Shown here one piece after another: positions 55,449-64,000 of a DNA stretch of 64,000 nucleotides. Location: NCBI RefSeq assembly GCF_009827055.1, contig NZ_WUMK01000008.1, positions 62,001 through 126,000 of the forward strand, written 5' to 3'. Each line of letters begins with the position of its first letter. Positions within the stretch are counted from its first letter, which is position 1. Source of the DNA: Shinella kummerowiae. GTDB taxonomy: Bacteria; Pseudomonadota; Alphaproteobacteria; Rhizobiales; Rhizobiaceae. Position numbers and translations under genes: made by a program. The notes under the pieces were generated by a model. It saw only the letters and a list, made by a program, of their open reading frames with translations, was not told where the DNA came from and ran no database searches.

Positions 55449-55478
55449 ATGGATCCTCGGGTCGAGCCCGAGGATGAC
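55449..55478 (+). repeat. Dispersed palindromic repeat, copy 7
   Basis: ATGGATCCTCGGGTCGAGCC followed by CGAGGATGAC; near-perfect half unit. Opens a repeat-rich stretch to 56.3 kb. Confidence 0.85.
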
Positions 55479-55519
55479 AGCGGGGAGGAAAGGCCAAGGG
55501 CCAAACGAACGGCACAGCA

Positions 55520-55585
55520 TACTGCACCATGGTGGAGCATGGAGGAGCGCGGTGCAGCATGGTGCAGCACGGTGGAGCATGTGGC
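55520..55585. repeat. Short degenerate tandem repeats (GGTGCAGCATGGT type)
   Basis: About five imperfect 10-14-nt units around GGTGGAGCATGG, GGTGCAGCATGG and GGTGCAGCACGG. Minisatellite-like, inside the intergenic stretch. Confidence 0.6.
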
Positions 55586-55633
55586 TGCGCAGCGCGTGCC
55601 ACCGCTTCCTGCTGCCACACCCGCCCTCCTTTC

Positions 55634-55663
55634 GTCATCCTCGGGCTTGACCCGAGGATCCAC
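55634..55663 (-). repeat. Dispersed palindromic repeat, copy 8 (inverted)
   Basis: GTCATCCTCGGGCTTGACCC followed by GAGGATCCAC; opposite orientation to copy 7, 155 bp away, just before the GIY-YIG gene. Confidence 0.85.
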
Positions 55664-55682
55664 AATCCCTCAAATTTCCCGC

Positions 55683-55967
55683 ATGGCGGGATATGTCTAC
55701 ATCACCACCAACCAGAAGCACGGCACGCTCTATATCGGCGTGACCTCCGATCTGGAGCGGCGCATTCACGAACATCGGGAAGGTCGGACACCCGGCTTCT
55801 CCTCGACATATGGCTGCTCGCGCCTCGTCTGGTATGAGGAGCACGACAGCATCGGGACGGCCATCCAGCGGGAAAAATCATTGAAACGATGGTATCGGCA
55901 ATGGAAGATCGCGTTGATCGAGGCGATGAACCCGGACTGGCGGGATTTGTATCTGGATCTGTGGTGA
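55683..55967 (+). CDS. GIY-YIG nuclease-domain protein
   Basis: 94 residues covering one GIY-YIG domain: VYITTNQKHGTLYIGVTSDLERRIHEH, with G-x-x-Y-I-G, catalytic Arg in the ERR turn, and Glu near residue 65 (REKSLKRWYRQWK). Similar stand-alone proteins (YhbQ type) are abundant and mostly untested; some act on DNA. It sits in the middle of the densest cluster of palindromic repeats, flanked by copies 8 and 9. ATG 55683 has a weak ribosome site. Confidence 0.88.
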   Translation: MAGYVYITTNQKHGTLYIGVTSDLERRIHEHREGRTPGFSSTYGCSRLVWYEEHDSIGTAIQREKSLKRWYRQWKIALIEAMNPDWRDLYLDLW

Positions 55968-55979
55968 GCGCCGTGCCGC

Positions 55980-56009
55980 ATGGATCCTCGGGTCAAGCCC
56001 GAGGATGAC
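55980..56009 (+). repeat. Dispersed palindromic repeat, copy 9
   Basis: ATGGATCCTCGGGTCAAGCC followed by CGAGGATGAC, 12 bp after the GIY-YIG stop; same orientation as copy 7. Confidence 0.85.
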
Positions 56010-56255
56010 AGCGGGGAGGAAAGGTCACAGACCGACCGAAACGGAGCACCAGCCGGTGCGGCATGCAGGGTGCGGATATACCGTCGCTTCCAGGGCCGCC
56101 CCTCCTCTCCTTTCGTCATCCTCGGGCTAAGGATGACAGTGGGGAGGAAAGGTCACGGGCCGACCGAAACGGAGCCCAGCGGGTGCGGCATGCAGGGTGC
56201 GGATATACCGTCGCTTCCAGGGCCGCCCCTCCTCTCCTTTCGTCATCCTCAGGCT
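56002..56255. repeat. 128-bp tandem duplication
   Basis: Two adjacent copies (about 56002-56129 and 56130-56255) share AGGATGACAGYGGGGAGGAA, GGTGCGGCATGCAGGGTGCG and the following GATATACCGTCGCTTCCAGG text almost exactly. The junction contains a palindrome with its centre deleted (copy 10), suggesting that the duplication arose by recombination between repeat copies. Confidence 0.85.
56115..56137. repeat. Dispersed palindromic repeat, copy 10 (deleted centre)
   Basis: GTCATCCTCGGGCTAAGGAT followed by GAC: the second arm is shortened at the junction of the tandem duplication. Confidence 0.75.
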
Positions 56256-56271
56256 CGACCCGAGGATCCAC
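56242..56271 (-). repeat. Dispersed palindromic repeat, copy 11
   Basis: GTCATCCTCAGGCTCGACCC followed by GAGGATCCAC, one stem mismatch. It closes the duplicated block. Confidence 0.85.
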
Positions 56272-56277
56272 GCCGCA

Positions 56278-56939
56278 CGGCACGTCCCCCACCGTCCCCG
56301 CTTTCAACCGACATTTTCCCCGCCCACCGAATCCGTGCCTACAATCTTGCCATCCCGCCGAAGGATACGCTGCCAGGCGTGGCAGTCAGGCGGGATCGGC
56401 GCTTGTGATGCGGGAAGGACGTGCACCTTCATCGCAAGGGCCTGCGGAAAATGGTCTCCCTCCGGCGATCCGGGGGATTTGGCGGGGGTGTCGGACCGGA
56501 CCTGCCATTTCCCCTGATAAATTCGGCGGGCGTGCCTGTGGGGCACACAAAGGGATCGGGTTTGGCGCGGGTGACGTCCGAGGGGTTTACCCCGGTTTGC
56601 CCGGCGCGATGGAAGACGGTGCCGATCGGCAGCCATGGCTGCGGCAGCGTAAGTCTGAGGGCGTGTATGGTGCTTTCCGATGGAAAGGCACGCCACCGTT
56701 CCCATAGACCCATCCTCCCAGAGAGACCGAAGTCGCAGGCAAAAACCGCTGAACGGGGCGCTGAGAGGTGTCACCTATACCAAACCTTACGAGGCAGCTC
56801 CCAGCGCCCCGTCCGATGCTCTCGCAAACCCACGGGCGGAAAAGCCGCCGCGTGGATATCTCCGCTGGAGCACGAGGATGAACGGACAAAACGCCAAATT
56901 CTTTCCCTTTCCCGGAAACATGCGCTAAGGGCATCAGCC
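56278..56939. other. 662-bp intergenic region rich in hairpins, no convincing gene
   Basis: Seen: GTGCC-TGTG-GGCAC near 56535; a GTGCTTTCC / GGAAAGGCAC stem near 56670-56692; and an 11-bp stem ACGGGGCGCTG / CAGCGCCCCGT (about 56754 and 56797) enclosing a 34-nt loop with ACCTATACCAAACCTTACG. Open frames on both strands here look like GC-rich chance. It may encode a structured RNA or a leader of thiN; I recognise no RNA family. Confidence 0.5.
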
Positions 56940-57605
56940 ATGACCTTGCCGGCACCGACAGACCAGACCTTCGTCGTCCTCCTCGGAGGCGCGCTCCAGC
57001 CGACGTCGCGGCTTGCCGCGGACGTCGCCGGCGCGCGTGTCGTGGCTGCGGATGGCGGCATGCGACATGCAAAGGCCCTTGGCCTCACGCCGGAAATCTG
57101 GGTCGGCGATTTCGATTCCACGCCGCCCGAGCTGCTGGACGCCTGGCCGGATGTCGAGCGCCAACCCTATCCCACCGCCAAGAACGAGACGGATGGCGCG
57201 ATCGCCGTTTCCGTCGCCACCGAGCGCGGCGCAAGACACATCGTGCTGGCCGGCGCGCTCGGCGGCGAACGCAGCGACCATGCCCTAATGCACCTCCTCC
57301 ACGCCGTTTCGCTGGAGGAACAGGGGGTTGCCATCAAGCTCACCTCCGGCGAGGAAGAGGCCTGGCCGCTTCTGCCGGGCAGCCGCGCGATCGACCTGCC
57401 GAAGGGCAGCCTGTTCTCCGTTCTCGGCCTGACGCCGCTTGCCGGCCTCGATATCGGCAATGTGCGCTATCCGTTGACGAATTTTTCCCTGCCGTTCGGG
57501 GCATCCCGCACCATTTCCAACGTCGCGGAAGGCACAATCCGCCTTTCGCTCGCCTCCGGCCGCGCGATCCTGATCGCCCGGCCCTATGACCATTCAGGAG
57601 CCTGA
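56940..57605 (+). CDS. thiN: Thiamine pyrophosphokinase
   Basis: 221 residues. Motifs ADGGMRHAKAL, WVGDFDSTPPE (Mg/ATP site), KNETDGAIAV and GALGGERSDHALMHL are characteristic of thiamine pyrophosphokinase. It converts thiamine plus ATP to TPP. It complements thiBPQ nearby: imported thiamine is activated here. ATG 56940 is chosen with AAGGGC upstream; the frame is open for 170 codons upstream without family sequence. The ABC-F gene starts 3 bp after its stop, so they are co-transcribed. Confidence 0.93.
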   Translation: MTLPAPTDQTFVVLLGGALQPTSRLAADVAGARVVAADGGMRHAKALGLTPEIWVGDFDSTPPELLDAWPDVERQPYPTAKNETDGAIAVSVATERGARHIVLAGALGGERSDHALMHLLHAVSLEEQGVAIKLTSGEEEAWPLLPGSRAIDLPKGSLFSVLGLTPLAGLDIGNVRYPLTNFSLPFGASRTISNVAEGTIRLSLASGRAILIARPYDHSGA

Positions 57606-57608
57606 CCC

Positions 57609-59435
<1,827 letters not shown>

Positions 59436-59469
59436 GGTGCGGCTGAGAAAGTCGCCGCTCCTCTCTTTC

Positions 59470-59546
59470 GTCATGCTCGGGCCTGACCCGAGCATCCACC
59501 GGTCACGGGCGTCGCATGGATCCTCGGCTCAAGGCCGAGGATGACG
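59470..59546. repeat. Dispersed palindromic repeat, copy 12 (complete form)
   Basis: GTCATGCTCGGGCCTGACCC...ATCCA, spacer, then ATGGATCCTCGGCTCAAGGC...GAGGATGAC: the two-palindrome form, as in copies 2 and 3, with stem changes compensated on both arms (GCTCGG/CCGAGC, CTCGGC/GCCGAG). Confidence 0.8.
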
Positions 59547-59588
59547 TCGCGGGTGGGGCGGGACGGGTAAAACGGACGCAAAACGCCC

Positions 59589-59689
59589 CTGTTCCATCCG
59601 AAACAGCTTAAACGGCGGCGATATGGGAAAGTCTGATCACTGGATGAGAGGAACTCATCCTGCAACCCGAAAGAGATCAGGAGAGTCCC
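59589..59689 (+). promoter_or_regulatory. Shared leader of small secreted protein, copy B
   Basis: CTGTTCC-N4-GAAACAG (59589-59606, one mismatch from perfect), then GGGAAAGTCTGATCACTGG, the hairpin GGATGAG / CTCATCC (59642-59660) and GGAGAGTCCC before the ATG. Counterpart of the leader at 55102. Confidence 0.7.
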
Positions 59690-59926
59690 ATGCGCAAGTT
59701 CATCATGTCCGCCGTTGTCGCCGTCGTCGCTGCTGTTTCCTTCGCCGCCCCGTCCGAAGCCGGCTACTACGGCTACAAGAGCTACGGCTACAGCAGCCAT
59801 GGTTACGGCCATCACGGCTACAAGCACTACCGCGTCAAGCGCCACTATGGCCATTACGGTCATCGCTGGGGCGGCCATTGGGGCGGCAAGGTCTACTACA
59901 AGAAGCGCCACTACAGCTATTACTAA
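59690..59926 (+). CDS. Small secreted Gly/Tyr/His-rich protein, copy B
   Basis: 78 residues. A 24-residue signal peptide (ends PSEA) and a mature region of GYYGYKSYGYSSHGYGHHGY-type low-complexity text with 17 Tyr, 10 His, 13 Gly and many basic residues. Such His/Tyr repeats could bind metals or polysaccharide (inference). Paralogue of the 58-residue protein at 55193 by signal peptide, leader and terminator; the mature parts differ. RBS GGAGAG is 5-10 nt before the ATG. Confidence 0.85.
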   Translation: MRKFIMSAVVAVVAAVSFAAPSEAGYYGYKSYGYSSHGYGHHGYKHYRVKRHYGHYGHRWGGHWGGKVYYKKRHYSYY

Positions 59927-59949
59927 GCTGCCCGCCTTCTGAGAAATCA

Positions 59950-59984
59950 AAGACCCGGATGTGCCCGTCACATCCGGGTCTTGT
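59950..59984 (+). terminator. Rho-independent terminator after small secreted protein B
   Basis: 14-bp stem AAGACCCGGATGTG / CACATCCGGGTCTT (59950-59963 and 59969-59982); shares the CCCGGATG / CATCCGGG core with copy A. Confidence 0.85.
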
Positions 59985-60035
59985 AGACTCCGGGATAGCG
60001 GATTGATTCGCAACCGGACTGGCGCTATCTAAAAC

Positions 60036-60102
60036 GCTCGTGGTGATTTGGCCGGCCGGCTTGCAGCCACGTTAAACAAGTCGCTAAAGGGCCGCGCGAG
60101 GA
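60036..60102 (+). promoter_or_regulatory. SAM-II riboswitch upstream of metA
   Basis: CTCGTGGTGATTTGG, CCGGCCGGCTTGCAGCCACG, TTAAACAAGTCGCTAAAGGG and CCGCGCGAGG reproduce the SAM-II pattern found before metA of rhizobia: P1 stem, loop GCTTGCAGCC, and the pseudoknot strand. It ends 65 nt before the start codon, so translation or transcription of metA should fall when SAM is high. Confidence 0.92.
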
Positions 60103-60167
60103 AGACCCTTACGTGGACCGGTTGCGACATCGTTGCGGCCGGTTTTTGTTTTGGATCGAGTTGAGAC

Positions 60168-61088
60168 ATGCCCATCAAGATTCCCGATACGCTCCCCGCC
60201 TTCGAAACCCTCGTTCACGAGGGCGTGCGGGTGATGACCGAAACGATGGCGATCCGGCAGGATATCCGCCCGTTGCAGATCGGGCTGCTCAACCTCATGC
60301 CGAACAAGATCAAGACGGAAGTGCAGATGGCCCGCCTCGTCGGCGCCTCGCCGCTACAGGTGGAGCTGTCGCTGGTGCGCGTCGGCGGCCACCGCGCGAA
60401 AAACACCTCGGAAGATCACCTGCTCGCCTTCTACGACACGTGGGAAGAAGTGCGTCACCGCAAGTTCGACGGTTTCATCATCACCGGCGCACCGGTGGAG
60501 ACGCTCGATTACGAGGACGTCACCTACTGGGACGAGATGAAGGCGATCCTCGACTGGACGCAGACCAACGTGCATTCGACGCTGAATGTCTGCTGGGGCG
60601 GCATGGCGGCGATCTACCATTTTCACGGCGTGCCGAAGCGCACGCTGGAGGAGAAGGCCTTCGGCGTCTACCGCCACCACAACCGCAAACCGTCGTCGGT
60701 TTTCCTGAACGGCTTCTCCGACAATTTCGAGGTTCCCGTCTCGCGCTGGACGGAAATCCGCGCCGACGATATTCGCGCCGTGCCGGGGCTTGATATACTG
60801 CTGGAATCGGACGAAACGGGGGTCTGCCTGGTGCAGGACAACGCGAAGAATCTCTACATCTTCAACCATGTCGAATATGATTCGACATCGCTTGCCGACG
60901 AGTATTTCCGCGATGTCTCGGCCGGCGTGCCGATCAAGCTGCCGAAGAACTATTTCCCGCACAACGACCCGTCCCTGCCGCCGCAGAACCGCTGGCGTGG
61001 CCATGCGCACCTGCTGTTTGGCAACTGGATCAATGAAATCTACCAGACCACGCCCTATGATCTGGAAAAGATCGGAACAGGAGCCTGA
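60168..61088 (+). CDS. metA: Homoserine O-acetyltransferase of the MetA fold (metAA)
   Basis: 306 residues. Class I glutamine-amidotransferase-like fold with catalytic Cys142 in NVCWGGMAA and the usual His-Glu pair later. Residue 111 is Glu (GAPVE at 107-111): in characterised MetA proteins Glu at this position goes with acetyl-CoA and Gly with succinyl-CoA (known for Bacillus cereus MetA). So the product is predicted to be O-acetylhomoserine, despite frequent annotation as succinyltransferase. Under the SAM-II riboswitch; first step of methionine synthesis. The GNAT gene begins 2 bp after the stop. Confidence 0.95.
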   Translation: MPIKIPDTLPAFETLVHEGVRVMTETMAIRQDIRPLQIGLLNLMPNKIKTEVQMARLVGASPLQVELSLVRVGGHRAKNTSEDHLLAFYDTWEEVRHRKFDGFIITGAPVETLDYEDVTYWDEMKAILDWTQTNVHSTLNVCWGGMAAIYHFHGVPKRTLEEKAFGVYRHHNRKPSSVFLNGFSDNFEVPVSRWTEIRADDIRAVPGLDILLESDETGVCLVQDNAKNLYIFNHVEYDSTSLADEYFRDVSAGVPIKLPKNYFPHNDPSLPPQNRWRGHAHLLFGNWINEIYQTTPYDLEKIGTGA

Positions 61089-61090
61089 CC

Positions 61091-61543
61091 ATGAGCCGTG
61101 TCGTCATTCGCCCGTTGCACAAGGATGATGAGGGCGAATGGCGGCGCCTGTGGACCGCCTATCTCGCCTTCTACAACACCGTCCTGCCCGAGGAGATCTT
61201 TGCCACCACCTTCGCCCGGCTGACGGGAGAGACGGCGGACGGCGAATATCGCGGCCTCCTTGCCACGCTCGACGGCAAGCCGGTCGGCCTTGCCCACTAT
61301 CTGTTCCACCGCTCCTGCTGGACGGTCGGCAATGTCTGCTACCTGCAGGATCTTTTCGCCGACCCTGATGTGCGCGGCGCGGGCATCGGCCGGGCGCTGA
61401 TCGAAGGGGTCTATGCCAAGGCGAAGGAGGCGGGCGCGCCGGAGGTCTACTGGATGACGCAGGAGTTCAACACCACCGCACGCCAGCTCTATGACCGCAT
61501 CGCCGACAAGACGCCCTTCATCATCTACCAGAAGAACTTCTGA
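61091..61543 (+). CDS. GNAT family N-acetyltransferase
   Basis: 150 residues, with the acetyl-CoA loop DVRGAGIGRALI (about residues 94-105) and strand NVCYLQDLFADPDV before it. The ending FNTTARQLYDRIADKTPFIIYQKNF is typical of a GNAT acting on a small molecule or peptide. Follows metA by 2 bp, so it is translated from the SAM-II-controlled message; whether that has metabolic meaning is unknown. Confidence 0.9.
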   Translation: MSRVVIRPLHKDDEGEWRRLWTAYLAFYNTVLPEEIFATTFARLTGETADGEYRGLLATLDGKPVGLAHYLFHRSCWTVGNVCYLQDLFADPDVRGAGIGRALIEGVYAKAKEAGAPEVYWMTQEFNTTARQLYDRIADKTPFIIYQKNF

Positions 61544-61635
61544 GGCCATCAAAAAGTATGACTTTTCGGTTGCAGACCGGAGAGAATTGCAGCAGTTTGC
61601 CGCCCGCGGCCGGGATTGGTGAGGAGACACGAAGC

Positions 61636-62652
61636 GTGGGTGCAGGCAATGAAATCTTCGGTCACCTTGAGTCCGGTGAAGCGGTGCAGCGCATCACGAT
61701 CACCGGCGGCGGCCTGACCGCCCATGTCCTGACCTGGGGCGCGGTCATCCAGGATCTCCGGCTTGAGGGGCATGACGTACCCCTGGTGCTCGGTTTCGAC
61801 GATCTGCCGTCCTACCTCGCCCACTCCCCCTACTTTGGCGCGACGCCGGGGCGCTGCGCCAACCGCATCGGCGGCGGCCGGTTTGCCATCGACGGCACCG
61901 AATATCAGCTCGAACGCAACGAACGTGGCGTCTCGCACCTGCATGGCGGCAGCGACGGCATCGGCCGGCAGAACTGGCATGTCGCCGGCCAGGGCGCCGA
62001 CTTCGTCACACTGACGCTGAACGATCCCGCCGGCCGTGCCGGTTATCCCGGCACCTGCGCCATCACCTGCACCTATCTCTTGGCCGGCAATGGCGTGCTC
62101 TCCGTCGCCTACGAAGCGACGACGGATGCACCCACGCCCGTCAATCTCTGCCAGCACAGCTATTTCATCCTCGACGACAGCAGCGACGCGCTCGGCCACG
62201 AGATCCGCCTCAACGCCGATCACTACCTGCCGGTCGACGAGAACCTGATTCCGACCGGCGAAATCCGTTCGGTCACTGGAACGCCGTTCGATCTGTGCAA
62301 TTGGACGCCGCTGCGCCGGCAGACGGAAGAGGGCGGCATCACCTTCGACCACAACTTCTGCCTCTCGCCGGAGCGCCAAAAGAAACGAGCGGTCGCCGAG
62401 GTTCGCAGCCCCCGGTCCGGCGTCTCGCTGGAGGTGCTGACCACCGAGCCCGGAGTACAACTCTACACCGGCGCGAAGGTCGCTCCGCCCGTTCCCGGGC
62501 TCGACGGTCGCCGCTATGGCCCCTTTGCGGGCTTCTGCCTGGAAACGCAGGTCTGGCCCGATTCCGTCAACCACGCCAATTTCCCCAAGGCGATACTCCG
62601 GCCCGGCGAAATATTGCGGCAGGAGACGGATTACATCTTCCGCAAAAGGTGA
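61636..62652 (+). CDS. Aldose 1-epimerase (galactose mutarotase) family
   Basis: 338 residues. GARY-like N-terminal part (FGATPGRCANRIGGGRF), active-site His in SHLHGG and CQHSYFIL, catalytic Glu in FCLETQVWPDSVNH. Interconverts sugar anomers. The start is GTG 61636 preceded by GAGGAG; a 26-codon longer ATG start is less likely because the extra residues do not fit the fold. Separate from metA-GNAT by 93 bp. Confidence 0.88.
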   Translation: MGAGNEIFGHLESGEAVQRITITGGGLTAHVLTWGAVIQDLRLEGHDVPLVLGFDDLPSYLAHSPYFGATPGRCANRIGGGRFAIDGTEYQLERNERGVSHLHGGSDGIGRQNWHVAGQGADFVTLTLNDPAGRAGYPGTCAITCTYLLAGNGVLSVAYEATTDAPTPVNLCQHSYFILDDSSDALGHEIRLNADHYLPVDENLIPTGEIRSVTGTPFDLCNWTPLRRQTEEGGITFDHNFCLSPERQKKRAVAEVRSPRSGVSLEVLTTEPGVQLYTGAKVAPPVPGLDGRRYGPFAGFCLETQVWPDSVNHANFPKAILRPGEILRQETDYIFRKR

Positions 62653-62792
62653 CGCCGAAAGCGGCAACCGCCGCGCAACACAATCGAAACCTTTCTATTG
62701 GACAAACGATGCCAGATTGACCCGGAATGTTCCCGGGTTGTTTGGGATGAAGCGCGCCAGGACGGCGACAGCAGACCCCGGGGACGCTGTCC

Positions 62793-64000
62793 ATGAAAAT
62801 CTCGGATCTCTCGATTTCCCGGAAAGTCGGCCTGCTCGTGCTGTTGATGGGCCTTGCCGCCGGCACCATCGCCACTGTCGGCAGCCGCGGCCTGACCTCG
62901 CTGGGTGCCGCCCTTTCGGACACCGGAGCGCGGGAAGAAGTGGCCCGTGAAGCCATGGACCTGCGCATCGACGTCATCGCCATCAGCCGCATGACCTACC
63001 AGCTCGCCATCGCCCCGGAAAAGGCAGCAGACTTCGCCGCCGAGACGGAGAAGCGCGCCAAGGAAATGCTCGACCGCCTGCCGAAGATCGCCTCCACGGC
63101 CGATGCCAATGAGCAGAAGCTGCTCGACGGCGTTCGTGCGGCACTGGCGCCCTATTTCGAGGATATCCGCGCCATGGTGGCCGTCGCCGGCTCGGACAAG
63201 GGCCAGGACCGCGCCGCCGTTCTCGCCGCGCTCGACAAGGCGCTGGAAGGCCAGAAGGCCGTTACCGCCGCGCTCAAGGAATACACGACCTACTCCGCCG
63301 CCACGCTGTCGGAATCGCGCGCCACCGCAATCTCCCGCTCGACGACGACGCAGATCCTGCTGCTCGCAACCGCCTTCATCTGTATCGTCGCCGGCATGCT
63401 GCTCAGCATGCTCTTCGCCCGCAACGGCATCGTTCGCCCGATCCAGCTTTTGACCGGCGTGATGTCGAACCTCGCCGCCGGCAAGCTCGATGACGACATC
63501 CCCTGCACCGAGCGCAAGGACGAGATCGGCGCCATGGCGCGCACCCTCGACGTCTTCCGCGCCAACGAGATGCAGATGCGCGAAATGGAAGCCCAGGAAG
63601 CCGCCCTCCAGGCACAGAGCAAGGACCTGCAGACGAACATCAGCACGATCGTCGCGGCCGCTGCCGCCGGCGACTTCTCGCGCCGCATCACCAAGGCCTA
63701 TGAGGACGAAGATCTTCGCCGCTTCGCCACGGGCGTCAACGAGCTGGTCGAGAATGTCGATCGCGGCGTCAGCGAAGTGCGCCGCGTGATCGCCTCGCTC
63801 TCGCATGCCGACCTGACGCAGGAAATGGCTGGCCACTTCCAGGGCGATTTCGCCGAGCTCCAGGCCAACGTCAATGGCGCCATGCTGACGCTGCGCAGCA
63901 CGATGACCGGCATCCTGACCACTGCCGGCACGATCACCGGCAATTCCCGCGAGCTTTCCGCCGCGGCAAACCAGCTTGCCCACCGCACGGAGCAGCAGGC
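62793..64000 (+). CDS. Methyl-accepting chemotaxis protein, N-terminal part (cut by window edge)
   Basis: 402 codons visible, open to the right end. Begins MKISDLSISRKVGLL; membrane segment about 12-32, periplasmic four-helix-like sensor domain with KEYTTYSAATLSESRA, second membrane segment about 185-208, then HAMP (NGIVRPIQLLTGVMSNLAAGKLDDDIP) and a second HAMP-like region (EVRRVIASLSHADLTQEM), followed by the start of the signalling coiled coil (ELSAAANQLAHRTEQQ). ATG 62793 follows GGGG. Chemoreceptor; ligand unknown. Confidence 0.93.
   Translation, partial: MKISDLSISRKVGLLVLLMGLAAGTIATVGSRGLTSLGAALSDTGAREEVAREAMDLRIDVIAISRMTYQLAIAPEKAADFAAETEKRAKEMLDRLPKIASTADANEQKLLDGVRAALAPYFEDIRAMVAVAGSDKGQDRAAVLAALDKALEGQKAVTAALKEYTTYSAATLSESRATAISRSTTTQILLLATAFICIVAGMLLSMLFARNGIVRPIQLLTGVMSNLAAGKLDDDIPCTERKDEIGAMARTLDVFRANEMQMREMEAQEAALQAQSKDLQTNISTIVAAAAAGDFSRRITKAYEDEDLRRFATGVNELVENVDRGVSEVRRVIASLSHADLTQEMAGHFQGDFAELQANVNGAMLTLRSTMTGILTTAGTITGNSRELSAAANQLAHRTEQQ

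Noticed and set aside
56304-56774. 156-codon minus-strand frame before thiN
   Set aside because: Composition (Pro/Arg/His/Ser-rich), no ribosome site and overlap with hairpins argue for chance.

Overview
The window reads as a chromosomal segment of an alphaproteobacterium of the Rhizobiales, most likely Rhizobiaceae. This rests on high GC, an end-of-hemY/terB junction, divergent phaR/phbAB polyhydroxyalkanoate genes, a short rpoH2-type sigma factor, a SAM-II riboswitch before metA, and dispersed palindromic intergenic repeats including one resembling a Rhizobium mosaic element. I saw no rRNA, tRNA, CRISPR array, transposase or prophage. About 60 genes are packed densely on both strands. Genus-level placement is inference.

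Left part (1-15.8 kb): hemY (cut by the left edge), terB-like, an amidotransferase, YggT, ppa, a secreted hypothetical, a GNAT enzyme, typA, a Tat-exported PhoD phosphatase, an M3 oligopeptidase, a DUF475/TerC-like membrane protein and a 54-aa small protein, then a tricarboxylate transport operon tctCBA on the minus strand. 15.9-19.2 kb holds an orphan periplasmic binding protein divergent from a tctDE two-component pair that probably controls tctCBA. 19.2-23.9 kb: glyoxalase-fold protein, LysE exporter, a MarR regulator with a perfect operator in an operon with a Bcr/CflA efflux pump, an IalB-family protein, DUF1232 and phhB. 24-27 kb: phbAB with divergent phaR.

Middle (27-41.7 kb): rpmF, a GST, mtgA, ispA-hisC, LysE, ispG, an MFS/DeoR pair, a Bax-inhibitor-like YccA protein, the ybbP-ybbA ABC pair divergent from tesA, and thpR. 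A low-GC, rare-codon segment at about 41.7-43.3 kb carries one unfamiliar 473-aa gene with a C-terminal R-x4-H (HEPN-like) motif; this is the strongest candidate for a recently acquired, possibly defence-related gene. Right of it are a SUV3-like helicase, an S4 protein, fdxA, carD (long structured leader) and rpoH2, the last preceded by a good general-stress (EcfG-type) promoter.

Right part (49.8-64 kb): an M48 lipoprotein-peptidase with LysM, a thiBPQ thiamine/TPP importer operon under a TPP riboswitch, two small secreted Tyr/Gly-rich proteins about 4.5 kb apart that share a homologous 115-nt leader (near-palindrome plus conserved hairpin) and a look-alike terminator, a GIY-YIG protein in a repeat-rich stretch with a 128-bp tandem duplication, an unexplained structured region, thiamine pyrophosphokinase, an ABC-F ATPase, a SAM-II-controlled metA whose Glu111 predicts acetyl-CoA use, a GNAT enzyme, an aldose epimerase, and the start of a chemoreceptor cut by the right edge.

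Themes: thiamine salvage (import plus pyrophosphorylation), tricarboxylate uptake with dedicated sensing, PHB storage, stress transcription (carD, rpoH2), and at least 12 copies of one palindromic repeat that sit almost only between genes.
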